From positions 992,001 to 1,056,000 of the forward strand of contig NC_134662.1 of NCBI RefSeq assembly GCF_030463565.1: DNA of 64,000 nucleotides, written 5' to 3'. This document shows, piece after piece, positions 43,101-51,901 of this stretch (position 1 is the stretch's first letter; the number at the start of each line of letters is the position of its first letter). The notes below the pieces were generated by a model, which saw nothing but the letters and a program-made list of their open reading frames with translations, searched no databases and was not told the origin of the DNA. A program made the translations under genes and the position numbers. This DNA comes from Pelecanus crispus. Its lineage: Eukaryota > Chordata > Aves > Pelecaniformes > Pelecanidae.

Positions 43101-44912
43101 TGATAGGCCTAAAAATTGATTCTTTTGAAGTCACCATTAAACTTTGAGAGTAAAGATCTTGAACAGGTTGTCACAAATGCTTCCCTCTGAAACAGCTGAC
43201 CAGTATAAAAGAGATTGTAAAAAAAATTTTGAATAATCACTTGCCTGACTGCATGTCCATTCAGTTTTCTCATTATATCTTACATTGAAATTTTATGTCA
43301 GTGCGTCATGAAACAATTAAGTGACTTGATTACAGTTAACCAATATGTGAAGTTGAGTGATTGACAAACCTGGAAAAATCTGTGCAAGACGAACTTTTTA
43401 ATTAAAGATCTTTTTAGCATAAGCTTTGGGGGGGGGGGGGGGTGGTGGTGTCAGGAAAGCTGTGTGACTCCTGGGTGAAGAAGGTTATATAAAATAAGCT
43501 AGTACTGGTTACGTTAGCCAGAGAAAGTTGGTGCTGAGCAGAGAGGAATATACTCTCACCACCAGAGTTTAGTATATCTAACATCTTGCTATGTATACCA
43601 CAACCCATTCTGACCTAGTTTGAAAAACCCTATATGAGAAAACTGAAAAGTAGACTGTGAAATTTGGCATGACTGGTGTGTATTATGTAAGTAGTGTTTT
43701 ATTCTGTTATAATTCCTTGCACCTTTTTCTTGTTTCTGAATATTAAAAAAAAATGCAGGCAAGCTCTAAAGATACAGGGCAGTTGTATGCTGCATTACAC
43801 CATCGGATCTTGGCCTTGCGGAGTAGAGTGGAACAAGAGCAAGAAGTCAAGAATGTAGCACCAGAGCCAGAGGTAACGCAATCAAATGAGGAAGACAGTG
43901 ATGATGATGTCATTGCACCTTCAGGATCAGTTGGAAGTGGTAAGCAAGAAAGACAATGGGGTTTTCTGCTTTCCATGCGTTTTTCTCTGTTCTTTCAGGC
44001 AGACTGTCCTCTTTCTAACTGTATGTTATAGATGTACTTCTGGTCTGTTACTTCACAGGTGTTTGTGGAATAAGACTCATAGCATGAATTGCCTTTTTGA
44101 ATGCAACCGTTTCTTGCTACTTCTTCAAACTGGTAAAAAGGCCCCTGTGCTGCTTCCATCTTGAGTTACATGGCACAGTTTAGCAGAGGTTATCCGTGCT
44201 TCAATAAGTTCTAGTTTTGTTTACAGGATTTTTAACGGGTGGTTGAGAGTTTCATTTTTGCCTTCAATGTGGCCAGGACTTTTACGTAAAACCTGAGATG
44301 ACTGTCTTGGGCTACTTTTGGCAGGCAGGATCCACTCTGACCCTTGAGTAGAGTGCTGTTTGGAAAGCAGAAGGTTTGCAGAGGCATGGAAAGAGTGTAA
44401 TTAATTTCATTGTACATGAGGAGAGTATAAGTTAAGAAAAGCACTGGTCCTCAGTTTGAGGAAGGCTTTCTTCTGTACTCCTCACTTAGGAGTCATCTGT
44501 GCTTTTGCTTTCCTATGGCTCAGAACATCCAACCTTTGACAGAGACCAGTCCTCCACCCTGATTCACTGCAGGGAAAAGGAGGAGTGAATATGGGTGGGT
44601 TGAAGAGGCTGGAAACTGAGCTTTTAGACTCTGGGATGCTACTGGAATCCCCAAAGCAGATTAGTCAAGAACACAAAATTCTGCAGTGGACGGAACTTAA
44701 TCTGGAGAAGAAGGATGTGAGGCAGGGGGAGGGGGAACTCTGCAGTTCTCATCTGTCATTGAAATCCTAAATCTGAGACTTCTATAGGCTTCTCATGTAG
44801 GGTCTCTTATTGTAAGGCAAGAAACAAAAGACACTTCTTATGACAAAGAACTACTTTGTTTGTTTCAGGTCCTAATGATGAAGGTGACGAGCAGAATGTT
44901 GGCAGCACATAG
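4109..44912 (+). CDS. RANBP3: Ran-binding protein 3, 17 exons, 5' end outside window
   Basis: RanBP3 is a nuclear cofactor of the exportin CRM1/XPO1: it binds RanGTP and cargo complexes and also promotes nuclear export of Smad2/3 and beta-catenin (family knowledge). Exons join in frame at 4109-4164, 14679-14882, 20482-20518, 20606-20692, 23151-23222, 24431-24496, 26087-26179, 27306-27409, 33747-33866, 34521-34624, 36871-36949, 37856-37958, 38879-38988, 40929-41049, 41703-41845, 43759-43939 and 44869-44912, all with AG acceptors and GT donors. Together they make 1724 nt, or 573 residues before TAG. Visible features are a basic NLS (PPVKRER), two FG motifs (FVFGQN), a Ran-binding domain from about residue 375 to 500 of the window product, and an acidic tail. 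The first exon in the window begins with the last two bases of a Glu codon, so the start codon lies upstream; by comparison with the mammalian protein fewer than ten residues should be missing. No frame break is seen. Confidence 0.97.
6403..6487 (-). mobile_element. CR1 LINE 3'-end fragment
   Basis: The minus strand reads as the last ~85 bases of a CR1 element. The plus strand shows the typical atcatagaatcatttaggtt start followed by the conserved 'gacctttaagatcatcaagtcc' type motif. The copy is heavily 5'-truncated, as is usual for CR1, and separate from the larger copy that follows. Confidence 0.85.
6565..7553 (-). mobile_element. CR1 LINE, 5'-truncated, RT C-terminus and 3' end
   Basis: The minus strand encodes the CR1 reverse-transcriptase end: [24 protein letters not shown] (the catalytic YADD-like site reads FAND here), [10 protein letters not shown] and the conserved [15 protein letters not shown]. 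This is followed by the 3' part ([11 protein letters not shown]) and the 3'-terminal CR1 motif near 6571. The 5' boundary is near 7553. The frame is broken between the two parts at about 6860-6930 and the 5' half of the element is missing, so it is inactive. It appears rather young because one RT frame is still open over 196 codons. Confidence 0.93.
14679..14882 (+). CDS. RANBP3: RANBP3 window exon 2 (skippable 68-codon exon)
   Basis: The exon is 204 nt, phase 0 at both ends, and encodes the acidic Pro/Ala/Glu-rich N-terminal region (begins [14 protein letters not shown], ends QQELAG). Skipping it would keep the frame and remove 68 residues. From memory, human RanBP3 isoforms of about 567 and 499 residues differ by this amount. 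The donor is gtaagt. Confidence 0.95.
20482..20518 (+). CDS. RANBP3: RANBP3 window exon 3 (37 nt)
   Basis: This short exon encodes [12 protein letters not shown] plus one base of the next codon. The acceptor is taatttcag and the donor gtaaga. It bridges the acidic region to the NLS exon; the mammalian protein has a closely similar Ser/Gly/Pro stretch. Confidence 0.9.
20606..20692 (+). CDS. RANBP3: RANBP3 window exon 4, nuclear localisation signal
   Basis: The exon encodes [19 protein letters not shown] followed by LTQFPPSQS. The PPVKRER stretch at about 20632-20655 is the basic NLS of RanBP3 described as an importin-alpha target. Serines just after it lie in a plausible kinase-site context, which is inference. 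The exon is 87 nt and symmetric (phase 1-1). Confidence 0.96.
23151..23222 (+). CDS. RANBP3: RANBP3 window exon 5 (cassette-type, 72 nt)
   Basis: The exon encodes [20 protein letters not shown] and a short remainder. It is 72 nt and phase 1-1, so including or skipping it keeps the frame. The acceptor is ctgactgcag and the donor gtgagc. It fits an alternatively used RanBP3 segment, but alternative use cannot be shown from sequence alone. Confidence 0.93.
24431..24496 (+). CDS. RANBP3: RANBP3 window exon 6
   Basis: The exon encodes [20 protein letters not shown] and SA, a conserved RanBP3 segment. It is 66 nt, phase 1-1, with acceptor ttgccactag and donor gtgagt. Confidence 0.95.
25126..25172. 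repeat. TA/T-rich simple repeat
   Basis: A run of tatatattttt blocks ending in (TA)n in a RANBP3 intron. It is simple-sequence DNA with no other signal. Confidence 0.9.
25643..25669 (+). repeat. Poly-G run (27 G)
   Basis: Uninterrupted G homopolymer on the coding strand of a RANBP3 intron. On RNA it could form a G-quadruplex (inference). Confidence 0.95.
26087..26179 (+). CDS. RANBP3: RANBP3 window exon 7
   Basis: The exon encodes [20 protein letters not shown] and then [11 protein letters not shown]. It is 93 nt, phase 1-1, with acceptor acttgcag and donor gtaaat. The segment is low in predicted structure and highly conserved with the mammalian protein. Confidence 0.95.
27306..27409 (+). 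CDS. RANBP3: RANBP3 window exon 8 (variable region)
   Basis: The exon starts [20 protein letters not shown] and continues Ser/Asp-rich. It is 104 nt and ends in phase 0. Only the start (SSGTNGV) resembles mammalian RanBP3 closely, so this is the least conserved coding part. The 6.3-kb intron after it carries the old CR1 copy. Confidence 0.92.
29600..33575 (+). mobile_element. Old, long CR1 LINE copy, sense to RANBP3
   Basis: Decayed CR1 ORF2 can be followed along the plus strand. Endonuclease-like sequence lies at about 30110-30400, the '[18 protein letters not shown]' pre-RT motif at 31409-31462, RT pieces ([10 protein letters not shown], then VDASKLREG, then NKCKVLYLG) at about 31950-32155, RT C-terminal remnants at about 32970-33120, and a 3'-terminal CR1-like motif at 33530-33570. 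A stretch of about 500-600 bases near 32.2-32.9 kb does not fit the element and may be a later insertion. Many stops and frameshifts show it is dead. The left boundary is uncertain (29.6-30.1 kb). Confidence 0.75.
30214..30252 (+). repeat. 18-bp tandem duplication
   Basis: The unit tcactgatacaggaggt occurs twice in direct succession inside the endonuclease part of the old CR1 copy. It looks like a local slippage duplication. Confidence 0.85.
33747..33866 (+). CDS. RANBP3: RANBP3 window exon 9, first FG motif
   Basis: The exon is 120 nt, phase 0-0. An acidic Ser/Asn-rich run is followed by [15 protein letters not shown], the first of two FxFG-like motifs. In RanBP3 these FG motifs contribute to CRM1 and nucleoporin-type contacts (family knowledge). 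Confidence 0.95.
34521..34624 (+). CDS. RANBP3: RANBP3 window exon 10
   Basis: The exon encodes an acidic stretch ([11 protein letters not shown]) and then [12 protein letters not shown], matching the conserved RanBP3 segment before the second FG motif. It is 104 nt and ends two bases into a Ser codon. The acceptor is ctttttatag and the donor gtgaga. Confidence 0.94.
34690..35300 (+). mobile_element. Possible decayed LINE (CR1/L3-like) fragment
   Basis: Short plus-strand stretches resemble LINE reverse-transcriptase text: an AFDTIYLTR-like piece at about 34800-34840 and a 'gtggtcaaaaaaaatcaa..gtgttacagaaagagtagaaaac' pattern at about 35210-35260 as found in older CR1/L3 elements. The match is weak and no ends are visible. 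Confidence 0.3.
36871..36949 (+). CDS. RANBP3: RANBP3 window exon 11, second FG motif
   Basis: The exon encodes [20 protein letters not shown] and MSERVL, which holds the second FVFGQN motif. It is 79 nt and lies behind a long T-rich polypyrimidine tract. The donor is gtgagt. Confidence 0.95.
37856..37958 (+). CDS. RANBP3: RANBP3 window exon 12
   Basis: The exon encodes a Ser/Glu/Asn-rich linker ([19 protein letters not shown], then [15 protein letters not shown]) before the Ran-binding domain. It is 103 nt. The acceptor is gcaatag and the donor gtgaaa. Confidence 0.94.
38879..38988 (+). CDS. RANBP3: RANBP3 window exon 13, start of Ran-binding domain
   Basis: The exon encodes [20 protein letters not shown] followed by [16 protein letters not shown]. 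The last part opens the RanBP1-type fold. It is 110 nt and ends in phase 0. Confidence 0.95.
40929..41049 (+). CDS. RANBP3: RANBP3 window exon 14, Ran-binding domain
   Basis: The exon encodes [20 protein letters not shown] and [19 protein letters not shown]. The KLFVFDK and WVERGRG elements are typical of Ran-binding domains. It is 121 nt with donor gtaaga. Confidence 0.96.
41703..41845 (+). CDS. RANBP3: RANBP3 window exon 15, Ran-binding domain core
   Basis: The exon encodes [20 protein letters not shown] and on to [10 protein letters not shown]. The [10 protein letters not shown] strand matches the core of RanBP1-like domains. It is 143 nt with acceptor ttggctttag and donor gtgagt. Confidence 0.96.
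43428..43442 (+). repeat. Poly-G run (15 G) followed by GGT repeats
   Basis: A run of 15 G then tggtggtggtg in the intron about 320 bases before the exon that ends the Ran-binding domain. Confidence 0.9.
43759..43939 (+). CDS. RANBP3: RANBP3 window exon 16, end of Ran-binding domain and acidic tail
   Basis: The exon encodes [20 protein letters not shown] (the C-terminal helix of the Ran-binding domain), a Glu-rich stretch, and an acidic tail [14 protein letters not shown]. It is 181 nt with donor gtaagc. Confidence 0.96.
44869..44912 (+). CDS. RANBP3: RANBP3 terminal coding exon
   Basis: The coding part of the last exon encodes [14 protein letters not shown] and ends with TAG at 44910-44912. 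The acceptor is tttgtttcag. The tail ends in Gly-Ser-Thr like mammalian RanBP3. Confidence 0.94.
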
Positions 44913-45980
44913 CAGATGTGAGCCGATCTGCTTGCAAGGCTGCTATGAACACCATCTTGCAGGCATCTCTGGATACCCCAGGCCAGCTATTATTTCAGGC
45001 AGTGTTGAAGGCTCCAGGACTTAAGAACTGTACATCCCTGTTCTGTTTGTTTGGTTTTTTGGTCTGGATCAGTAGATTCCACACAAAAAAAAGCAGACTT
45101 GGAAACTACCTGAATGTGGTTTGGGATGTGAAAGCTCATCATATTGATGAGCCAAAAAAAAAAAACAAAACCAAACATTTCCCCTCTTCCTTGTAATTGA
45201 AATGGCACATTACAGCTTGTCACAGCTTTTCATTGGGACCTTTTGACTGTTTCTTCTACTACTGGTCATGTCTTGCAGGCCTCCAAGATAGAACTTTCCA
45301 CCACGGTTCCAACTCGAATCCACTTTCATAACCCTTACTCCCCCTTAAGAATTTCTGTCACCTGCAGGGAAGCTGTGTCCTCACCAGTTCTTATGCTCAC
45401 TGACTGCCCTTTTGGGTTCATTCTGGTTTTGGACTGCAGATGGGGCAGATTGTATTTTTACCTTTTAATCTCAATGTAGGTTGTGGACACTGTTGTTCCC
45501 TGTCTAGTGGGTTTGTAAACAGAGAGAAACAAAACATTGTGGTTCACCAGAAAAGCTTTTTTAATGCGGTAATAAGAGACTTTAAAGTCCACAGGACGTT
45601 TTGCTAACTCCTTTTCTTTCTTCCCATTTCATTATTATTATTTGGGGATTTATATTGTGGTGATACTTTTTTATTTTAGTTTTTCAATAAGATGCTCTTG
45701 TGTGTTGAAAAAGTGAAACTATTGTTTTGTACTGTTCTTTTCTGTTACTATTTAAGGGAGAGCTAAGCCACTATATATAATAGATGTTGCATACAATTTT
45801 TCTTAGAAAATTATATGTTTCTGTGGCTACAGTACAGTGTAGGAGGCATACAGGTTACACCTTCAGAAAAGTTGATGAGGAAACAGCTGTTAGCCCTTGG
45901 AAGAATAAAATAGGCTCATGTGATGAGCTCTGTCAGCCATTTAAATAAATCTGTATAATAAAGCAGCTCTCATTTAATGG
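44913..45980 (+). other. RANBP3: RANBP3 3'UTR with poly(A) signals
   Basis: The sequence after the stop codon is AT-rich and non-coding. AATAAA occurs at 45904-45909, 45944-45949 and 45957-45962. The last two lie 13 bases apart and most likely set the transcript end near 45.97-45.99 kb. The exact cleavage site is inferred. Confidence 0.75.
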
Positions 45981-45989
45981 CTTGATTCA

Positions 45990-48900
45990 ACAAGCCATTT
46001 AAGCACTTGCCTGACTTAACTACATGTGAATAATCTTACTGAAGTCAATGCAACTATTCACGCTTAAAGTTGAGTACATTTTTAAATATCTTGCTGAATT
46101 AACGGCCTTAAATAGAAAATTAACTTCTAACCCTTCCTGTCCCTGTTCTGTTTCCTGAAGTCTTGCAGCATGAAGAAAAAGGTAATATTGCCAGCTTTGA
46201 ATAGTTTCGGCTGAAGGATATTGTATTCTGTTCCACCAAAATAAAAGCAAGAATGTGTTTTCCTGTGTGTAATTCTGAAGTACTCCTACTGTAACCATAA
46301 CTCACTTTTTGCTTTGGATGTTTCCTAACCATTTGGGCCTTTTGTGTGAACGTTGAGTTTTACTTTGTTATTAAAACATATGGTATATTCTTGTCCAGCA
46401 AAGTTGGAATCTGGTAGTCACGAAGAACAGTGACCAGGTCACTTTCCCTATAAATTCCCCAAACTTCTATTTCCTTTATAAATAGTTTACTGATAGATAA
46501 TTTCTCACTTGCTTGCTCTTTATTCTGTAGGTTAAGGAGATCTAAAATGCACCATTTAAAAGAAAATTGAAGGGGAGGAAGCATTTAATGTAGGCTGAAT
46601 TGAAAATGAAAACCCAGGTTGCAGCACAAAAGCAACTTGAAATTGTTGAAATAGCAAAACAGTCCTTATTGCCTCTATTTTAATGAAACACACTTTTCTT
46701 CACTGGGAGTCAAGAACATGTTTTTAGCTGTTGTCTGATGTTAACCACTGTTGGAGATTTCAGCTGTTGGGGCAGGGGGGTGCTTTGCTTTTCCTGATAG
46801 CCTGTTGAAGGAACATCTTGGATTTTTTTTTTTTTTTTCTGGAGAGTGAAAAGGGCTGATGATTAGCTGTGCCACTGCAGTCGTGATTTCTCTGGATTGT
46901 CTGCTCATGCCTTTTTGCATTTTGGTTTCTTTTCCTCCTTAGAGTTACGGTTTTTTTAACCATGCACAAAGCTATTCATGCACCCCTTCTCGTGCAGCTC
47001 ACTAGCAGAAGCATAGCATGTTTCTTAATACCCACCCAGACAATTGTTTCTGCGTCACAAGGCCTGGGGAACTTCCGTATTTTCAAATAAGTGATCTGCA
47101 TTTTTAATCTTGGATCTTTTTACATTGGGATACTCAGATTTAAACTGCTCTTTTCAAACAACCTTGCAGCATATAAAGCTGCTTGTTGTCAGCATAAAGA
47201 AAATTAATAAGGTGTCTTGGTCAGCAGGGCCTACTTGTGGAGAAACAAGTGTTATTTCCTGGTCCCAAACTCCATGAGGTCTATGCAGAGTCTCACTTTC
47301 AGAAAATGAAATTGATGGTGCATGAAGATTCAGAAAAATGGCATAAACATGCTTGCTTTGATGGAGTTTAGTGGTGGTACACAATTGTCAACAGCATTCT
47401 AAAAAAATCTGGCAACTGTTTACTGATACAAATTTTATTTCAGCTGGAAGCTTTTCATATATGTTTATAGTGAAGAGGAGAATATTAGTGTGAACCACTA
47501 ACAGAATTGGCCATAGATTGAGTTCAGGCCCTGCCCAGCAAAATGTAGTTAGGCCAAAGCAAAACTCTTATTTCACTCTCTGCTTTAAGCCTTAGAAAAC
47601 TAGTGACAGGTAAAACCAGATAATGCCCATGTGTTTTGAAAGATTTATGTAAGACTGTCATATCAAAATGTGTGTGGGAACTACATTAAAGCTTTTATCA
47701 GAAAACAAGCAAACAAAATGCCCCAGGCCCTGCATTGTATTTCCTGTGCTGGGCAATGGCTGTTAGAAGGGAGGTTGATGACCAGGTTTGTCGTCTTACA
47801 GTGGTCTTCCCCTTGCACCACCTTCCTGCTGCATCTTTGCTCTTAGGTCTATTGTTAACATATGGATGTTGTTAGCAATTACTGTGTATCTTGTTCCAGC
47901 TGATGTGGGCACAGCCTTTCAAATTTTCCAGGAGAAAAAAAGATACTGAAGAGTATAGTAAAGCTGAGCACATCTGATGGGGAAAATGTTGTGAGAATGG
48001 TGGTGTTACTAAAACCAGAAGTAAATCTCTTATCCATAAAATTAAAAATAATAATATTACACCCACAGGAAATACAAACATTAAGGTAAGAAAATGTGTA
48101 GTTACAACATCCTTCTGTAGTTCAGTTGCCAGTGCGTGATGCGCTACTTCAGAGAAGACAGGGCAGGGAAAGATTTAAACAAACTCGTTCTTAGCAGTCT
48201 TCCAGTGAAACCAGGCTGGGCAGATGTCCAAACTGTTAGAAGCCTGCAGGAATAAAAAACCTCTAACTTTGTAATGACTCTCTTCCCTGTTCCCAGTCAC
48301 TGAGCATTTCCATTGCTTAGGTATTGCTGCCATTAAATGACTGTTCCTAACACATCCCATTCTGCAGTTTGACTGGCCTCTTGTTCTCCCAGTGAGTGTA
48401 GAAAATGGTTTATTTCCTTTCTAGAAACATGTTCATATTTGAAAATTTACCATGTTTCCCCGTAACCTTCTCTAGTTTTAGGAATTCCAATTATGAGAAT
48501 TGCCATAATTTGTCATGCAAGATTTCATTAAACTGACTTTTCACTGTGTGCTTTTCTCCCCTTGTTCTTTGGTCTTTCTGTGCACTGACTTGCTTAAACT
48601 GAACTCTAGAGTCTGTTATGCGGGTAGCAGATAAATTCAGACAGAATGTTATAAAGGTATTTTAATTTTCCAGGGTAATTTTTTCCCCCTGTGAAGATTA
48701 GCACAGAGTAACAGAGGTGCTAAGAGAATTGCTAAACTAGACTCTAAGTCAATCTTAATTCCTATCTTCTCCTAGGTTATGGTACAGGTATCTTGCAAAG
48801 AAATGCTTGAAGATAATTTCTGTAAATAAAAGTATCTTATTCAGACTTCTTTTTTGAGTACCTCCTTTTAAGGGCTTAAAGATACAAAAGCTGAATTTGT

Positions 48901-51330
48901 CATCAAGAACACCAGTAATTCTGTTGCTGGAGGTGGGCAGTGAATGCATTTTCTGAGGATATCTGTGAATTGAATATGGGGTATATTTTAAATGAGCCAT
49001 CTGTGGTTGAATTCTGGTAGCTTACGCTTAGCTCCTAGTGAAACCTAGGAAAAGCAAAGTAGTAATGTTGTATTTGATGTCCTGCTCCTGTTCAGGAAAC
49101 CAGGAGGTATTGGTCAAGCCCCCAGCTGGAGGACATGTGCTGCTGGTAACTGTTACCCGAGCAGTCTGTGCAAAGCCTTAGTCTGTAGTAATTGTACATG
49201 GGAAATGCTTTTTATATTCACCACTAGAAAGCAGCTCAACTAATGGTAGTCCATTTCGCAGACGAGATACAATTCCTGTTTGGAGAGTTCAGAGTGTGAG
49301 TTTAGATGTAGATTGGAGGTCTATTGAGTAAGACCATACAAAAAGCTCCCAAAAGAGGGGAGGATGGGGAAATATTTTGAATGTGGCTTGCTGGTGCATG
49401 GTTCTGTCCTCATTTCTAAAAAAAAAAAATGGAGAGCTAGAAGGAAACCAAGTTATTTGCAGCTTATAGTAGATGGCAAGTTACTCCCCCCATCTAGCAG
49501 TTAAGGGAACTAATACCTTCTGTATTAGCTCATTGGTTTGTAGCCATAGTCTATGGTTAATCATAAAATACTTGGAGTCAAGTTAGATGTTTTAAGGGTA
49601 ATGTTACTTACCTAGATAGATTTATATGTTGCTTTCCCTGGAACTTGCCTGTTTATAGTAAGGTATAGTTCCTCTAACAATTCTCCAGTGAGCACTAATT
49701 GCCTAGGAAGCATCTTAGAGCAATCAGAAGCCTGAGGACAGGCTTCTGAAAAAGAAAACATAGCAGCATGGTGCCAGTCCCTAAGGTTAACTGTGGTTTG
49801 TAAGTAAGGCAAGCTAAGAGCTGCACAAAACCAGGTGACATGTCTTACAGCTACAGGCTTTATACCTGCTGTAGACAAGAAGTCGGGAAGAGTGTTGGTC
49901 CTGCCTCGCTTGTTTGTGGAAGGAGTGGTATGAATCCTCTGCATGTATTACTCACTTGGGACAGAATAGCTTTTAACAGCTGCTTAAAGCTGAGAATGCC
50001 ATTCATTACTTAATGGTGTAGGGTCTTAGCCTATGCAAGACTGGGTGACTTCTGTATGTTTTTATTGGGGAAAACAGCATTTGCACCATGTGCCACCACG
50101 CAGCCATGGGTTTTCTAGTCCTGTCCGTAGGTTAGGTCACACAGCCCTTCGTTAGATGTGCTCAGAAAGGACTTAGCAGGAGGAATACAGCTGTCCTATA
50201 AACTGCTTTCTTTAATAAACTGCCAGTGAGCACTTGATGCATTTGGTTTTGCATTTGGAAGAACAGCCACCTTTTGGGGCACAGAGGAAGCAGTACAGGG
50301 GCCCTGCTGCTACTGCTGGATACAAGGGATGGTGTGAGACCAGACAGACTCCGTCATTGACACACCCTGTACCAACTCATTCTAAAACGGACACTTGGGA
50401 CAGCTCTGGAATGAAGATGACTCAGTGCCTGGCTTTGGCATACCAGAGATTTGCTGGGGTGGCATGCACGGTAGGCACAGCAGGGCAGACGAGTCGCAGA
50501 TCCTCGCAGCGCTCCAGTCCCTGGCTGTGCCCCACTCCCCTCTGCCCCACTGACGAGGCTGGGAAAGCTCAGACGGTGCTGCCATGTGGCATCCAGCAGT
50601 GTTGTGCTAACTGGTAATGAACAGCTATTTCTTGGGATAACTTGGGGAGGAGTAGCTAGCATACAACTCCAGCTGCTTTGAGCTCCTATCCCAGAAAAGG
50701 GGTGCTTGCACAAGTAAAGTATTCAATACCCTTGTCATATAAAGGGGAAAGAGCAGACAGGTGAGAGCTTGAGCTAAGCATCAATTCAGCTATAGACTCC
50801 TGCCATTCAGCTGTTCGATTTATTTCAATGGTGGGGAAAATGGAACTGGAAGAGCTTGGCTTGAAGGGATACCACTGAGAAAGCATGGTAGTGAGTTGCT
50901 GAATGTTTTTATTAGCAAACTGAGAACCACTGGAAAAAGAAATACAGTATAGTGTAGTCTAGGTGTGTTAAAATGTCTTCATTATTTCAGAAGGGGGGAA
51001 AAAAGGGAGATACAAGTATAACAGTATACAGAGACAGCCAGAGCATGAGAATACAGTCCTTGAAAATTCATAAAAAATAAGTACTAAAGTACTATGTAGT
51101 TATAACTATAGGCCCCCCACAAAAAAAAAAACAAACAAACCACTAAAAAACCCAAACCCCAAATCACCACGAAACAGCCACGACTGAAAAATTAAAGTAT
51201 CAGAGATACCAGAAGTGTATGTTATTTAGACACAGAGCTGCACCGTCTGAAAGCAACTTAAGAGCCACGGGTGGGGCGTGAGCTGGAAATACGCAAGAGT
51301 TTTGTGAAGGATGGGTAAGGGTGCAGTCAG
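45990..51330. other. Intergenic region RANBP3-NDUFA11
   Basis: About 5.3 kb without a supported gene. The open frames here are short, overlap on both strands and show no domain. It holds a 16-T run at 46823-46838 and an A/C-rich tract at about 51117-51175. In mammals the small genes CAPS and VMAC lie between RANBP3 and NDUFA11; I find neither an EF-hand nor a coiled-coil frame here. Confidence 0.65.
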
Positions 51331-51540
51331 GCACCCGCCAGCTGGAGTGGGGCGCCTGGCCTGCCAGGAGAGCCGCGGCACAGGCAGCGGGGAATGCCGC
51401 TCGGGCTCCCGGCCCGGGGACCGCGCCGCGCTACCCACCGCGGCTCCAGCACCAGCTCAGCTCACAATGGCGCCCGTTCGAGCGTGCGCCAGGGGCCCGG
51501 GCGCCGCCGGGGGAGGCGCCGGCAGACGCCGGTTCGGGCA

Positions 51541-51709
51541 GGCCCCGCCCCGATCCCCCCCGGCCCCAGCCCCGCCCCGATCCCCGGCCCCGCCCCGATC
51601 CCCCCGGCCCCGCCCCGATCCCCCCGGCCCCGCCCCGATCCCCCCGGCCCCGGCAGGCCCCGCCCCGATCCACGGCCCCGCCCCGATCCCCCCGGCCCCG
51701 CCCCGATCG
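51541..51709 (+). repeat. GC-box minisatellite, 8 core copies, upstream of NDUFA11
   Basis: The core CCCCGCCCCGATC occurs eight times. The commonest unit is 20 bp (ggccccgccccgatcccccc) and the others differ in spacer length. Each core carries a GC box. The C-rich strand could form i-motifs and the opposite strand G-quadruplexes (inference). It ends about 110 bases before the start codon. Confidence 0.95.
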
Positions 51710-51819
51710 CCGCCGGGCGTGCAGGCCGCGCGGCGCTGACGTGGCGGGCGGGCGGGGCGGGGCCGCGCCGTCCTCTCGCGAGAGCTCGGCGGCGCGGGCG
51801 GCCGTGCCCTTGCGGCGCC

Positions 51820-51901
51820 ATGGCGGGCTACTGGGACGGCCCCGAGGGCGAGGAGTGCCCGCGCCGCACCTGGCTCACCACTCGCGTCGGCGCCGCCGCG
51901 G
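51820..51901 (+). CDS. NDUFA11: NDUFA11 exon 1 (coding part)
   Basis: The exon encodes [20 protein letters not shown] and TRVGAAA, plus one base. The donor is gtgagg. The YWD and R/T-rich segment parallels the start of mammalian NDUFA11, with fewer residues before YWD. Confidence 0.94.

Larger units (their letters stand above)
33867..43758 (+). other. RANBP3: RANBP3 introns between window exons 9 and 16
   Basis: Seven introns of about 0.65-2.2 kb separate the Ran-binding-domain exons. They are AT-rich. A possible old LINE fragment lies at 34.7-35.3 kb, and a run of 15 G at 43428-43442 leads into GGT repeats. No other gene is visible. Confidence 0.7.

Noticed and set aside
50234-50713. Opposed 127- and 119-codon frames in the intergenic region
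   Set aside because: Antisense overlap, no recognisable domain, no CpG island or splice pattern. Not kept as a gene.
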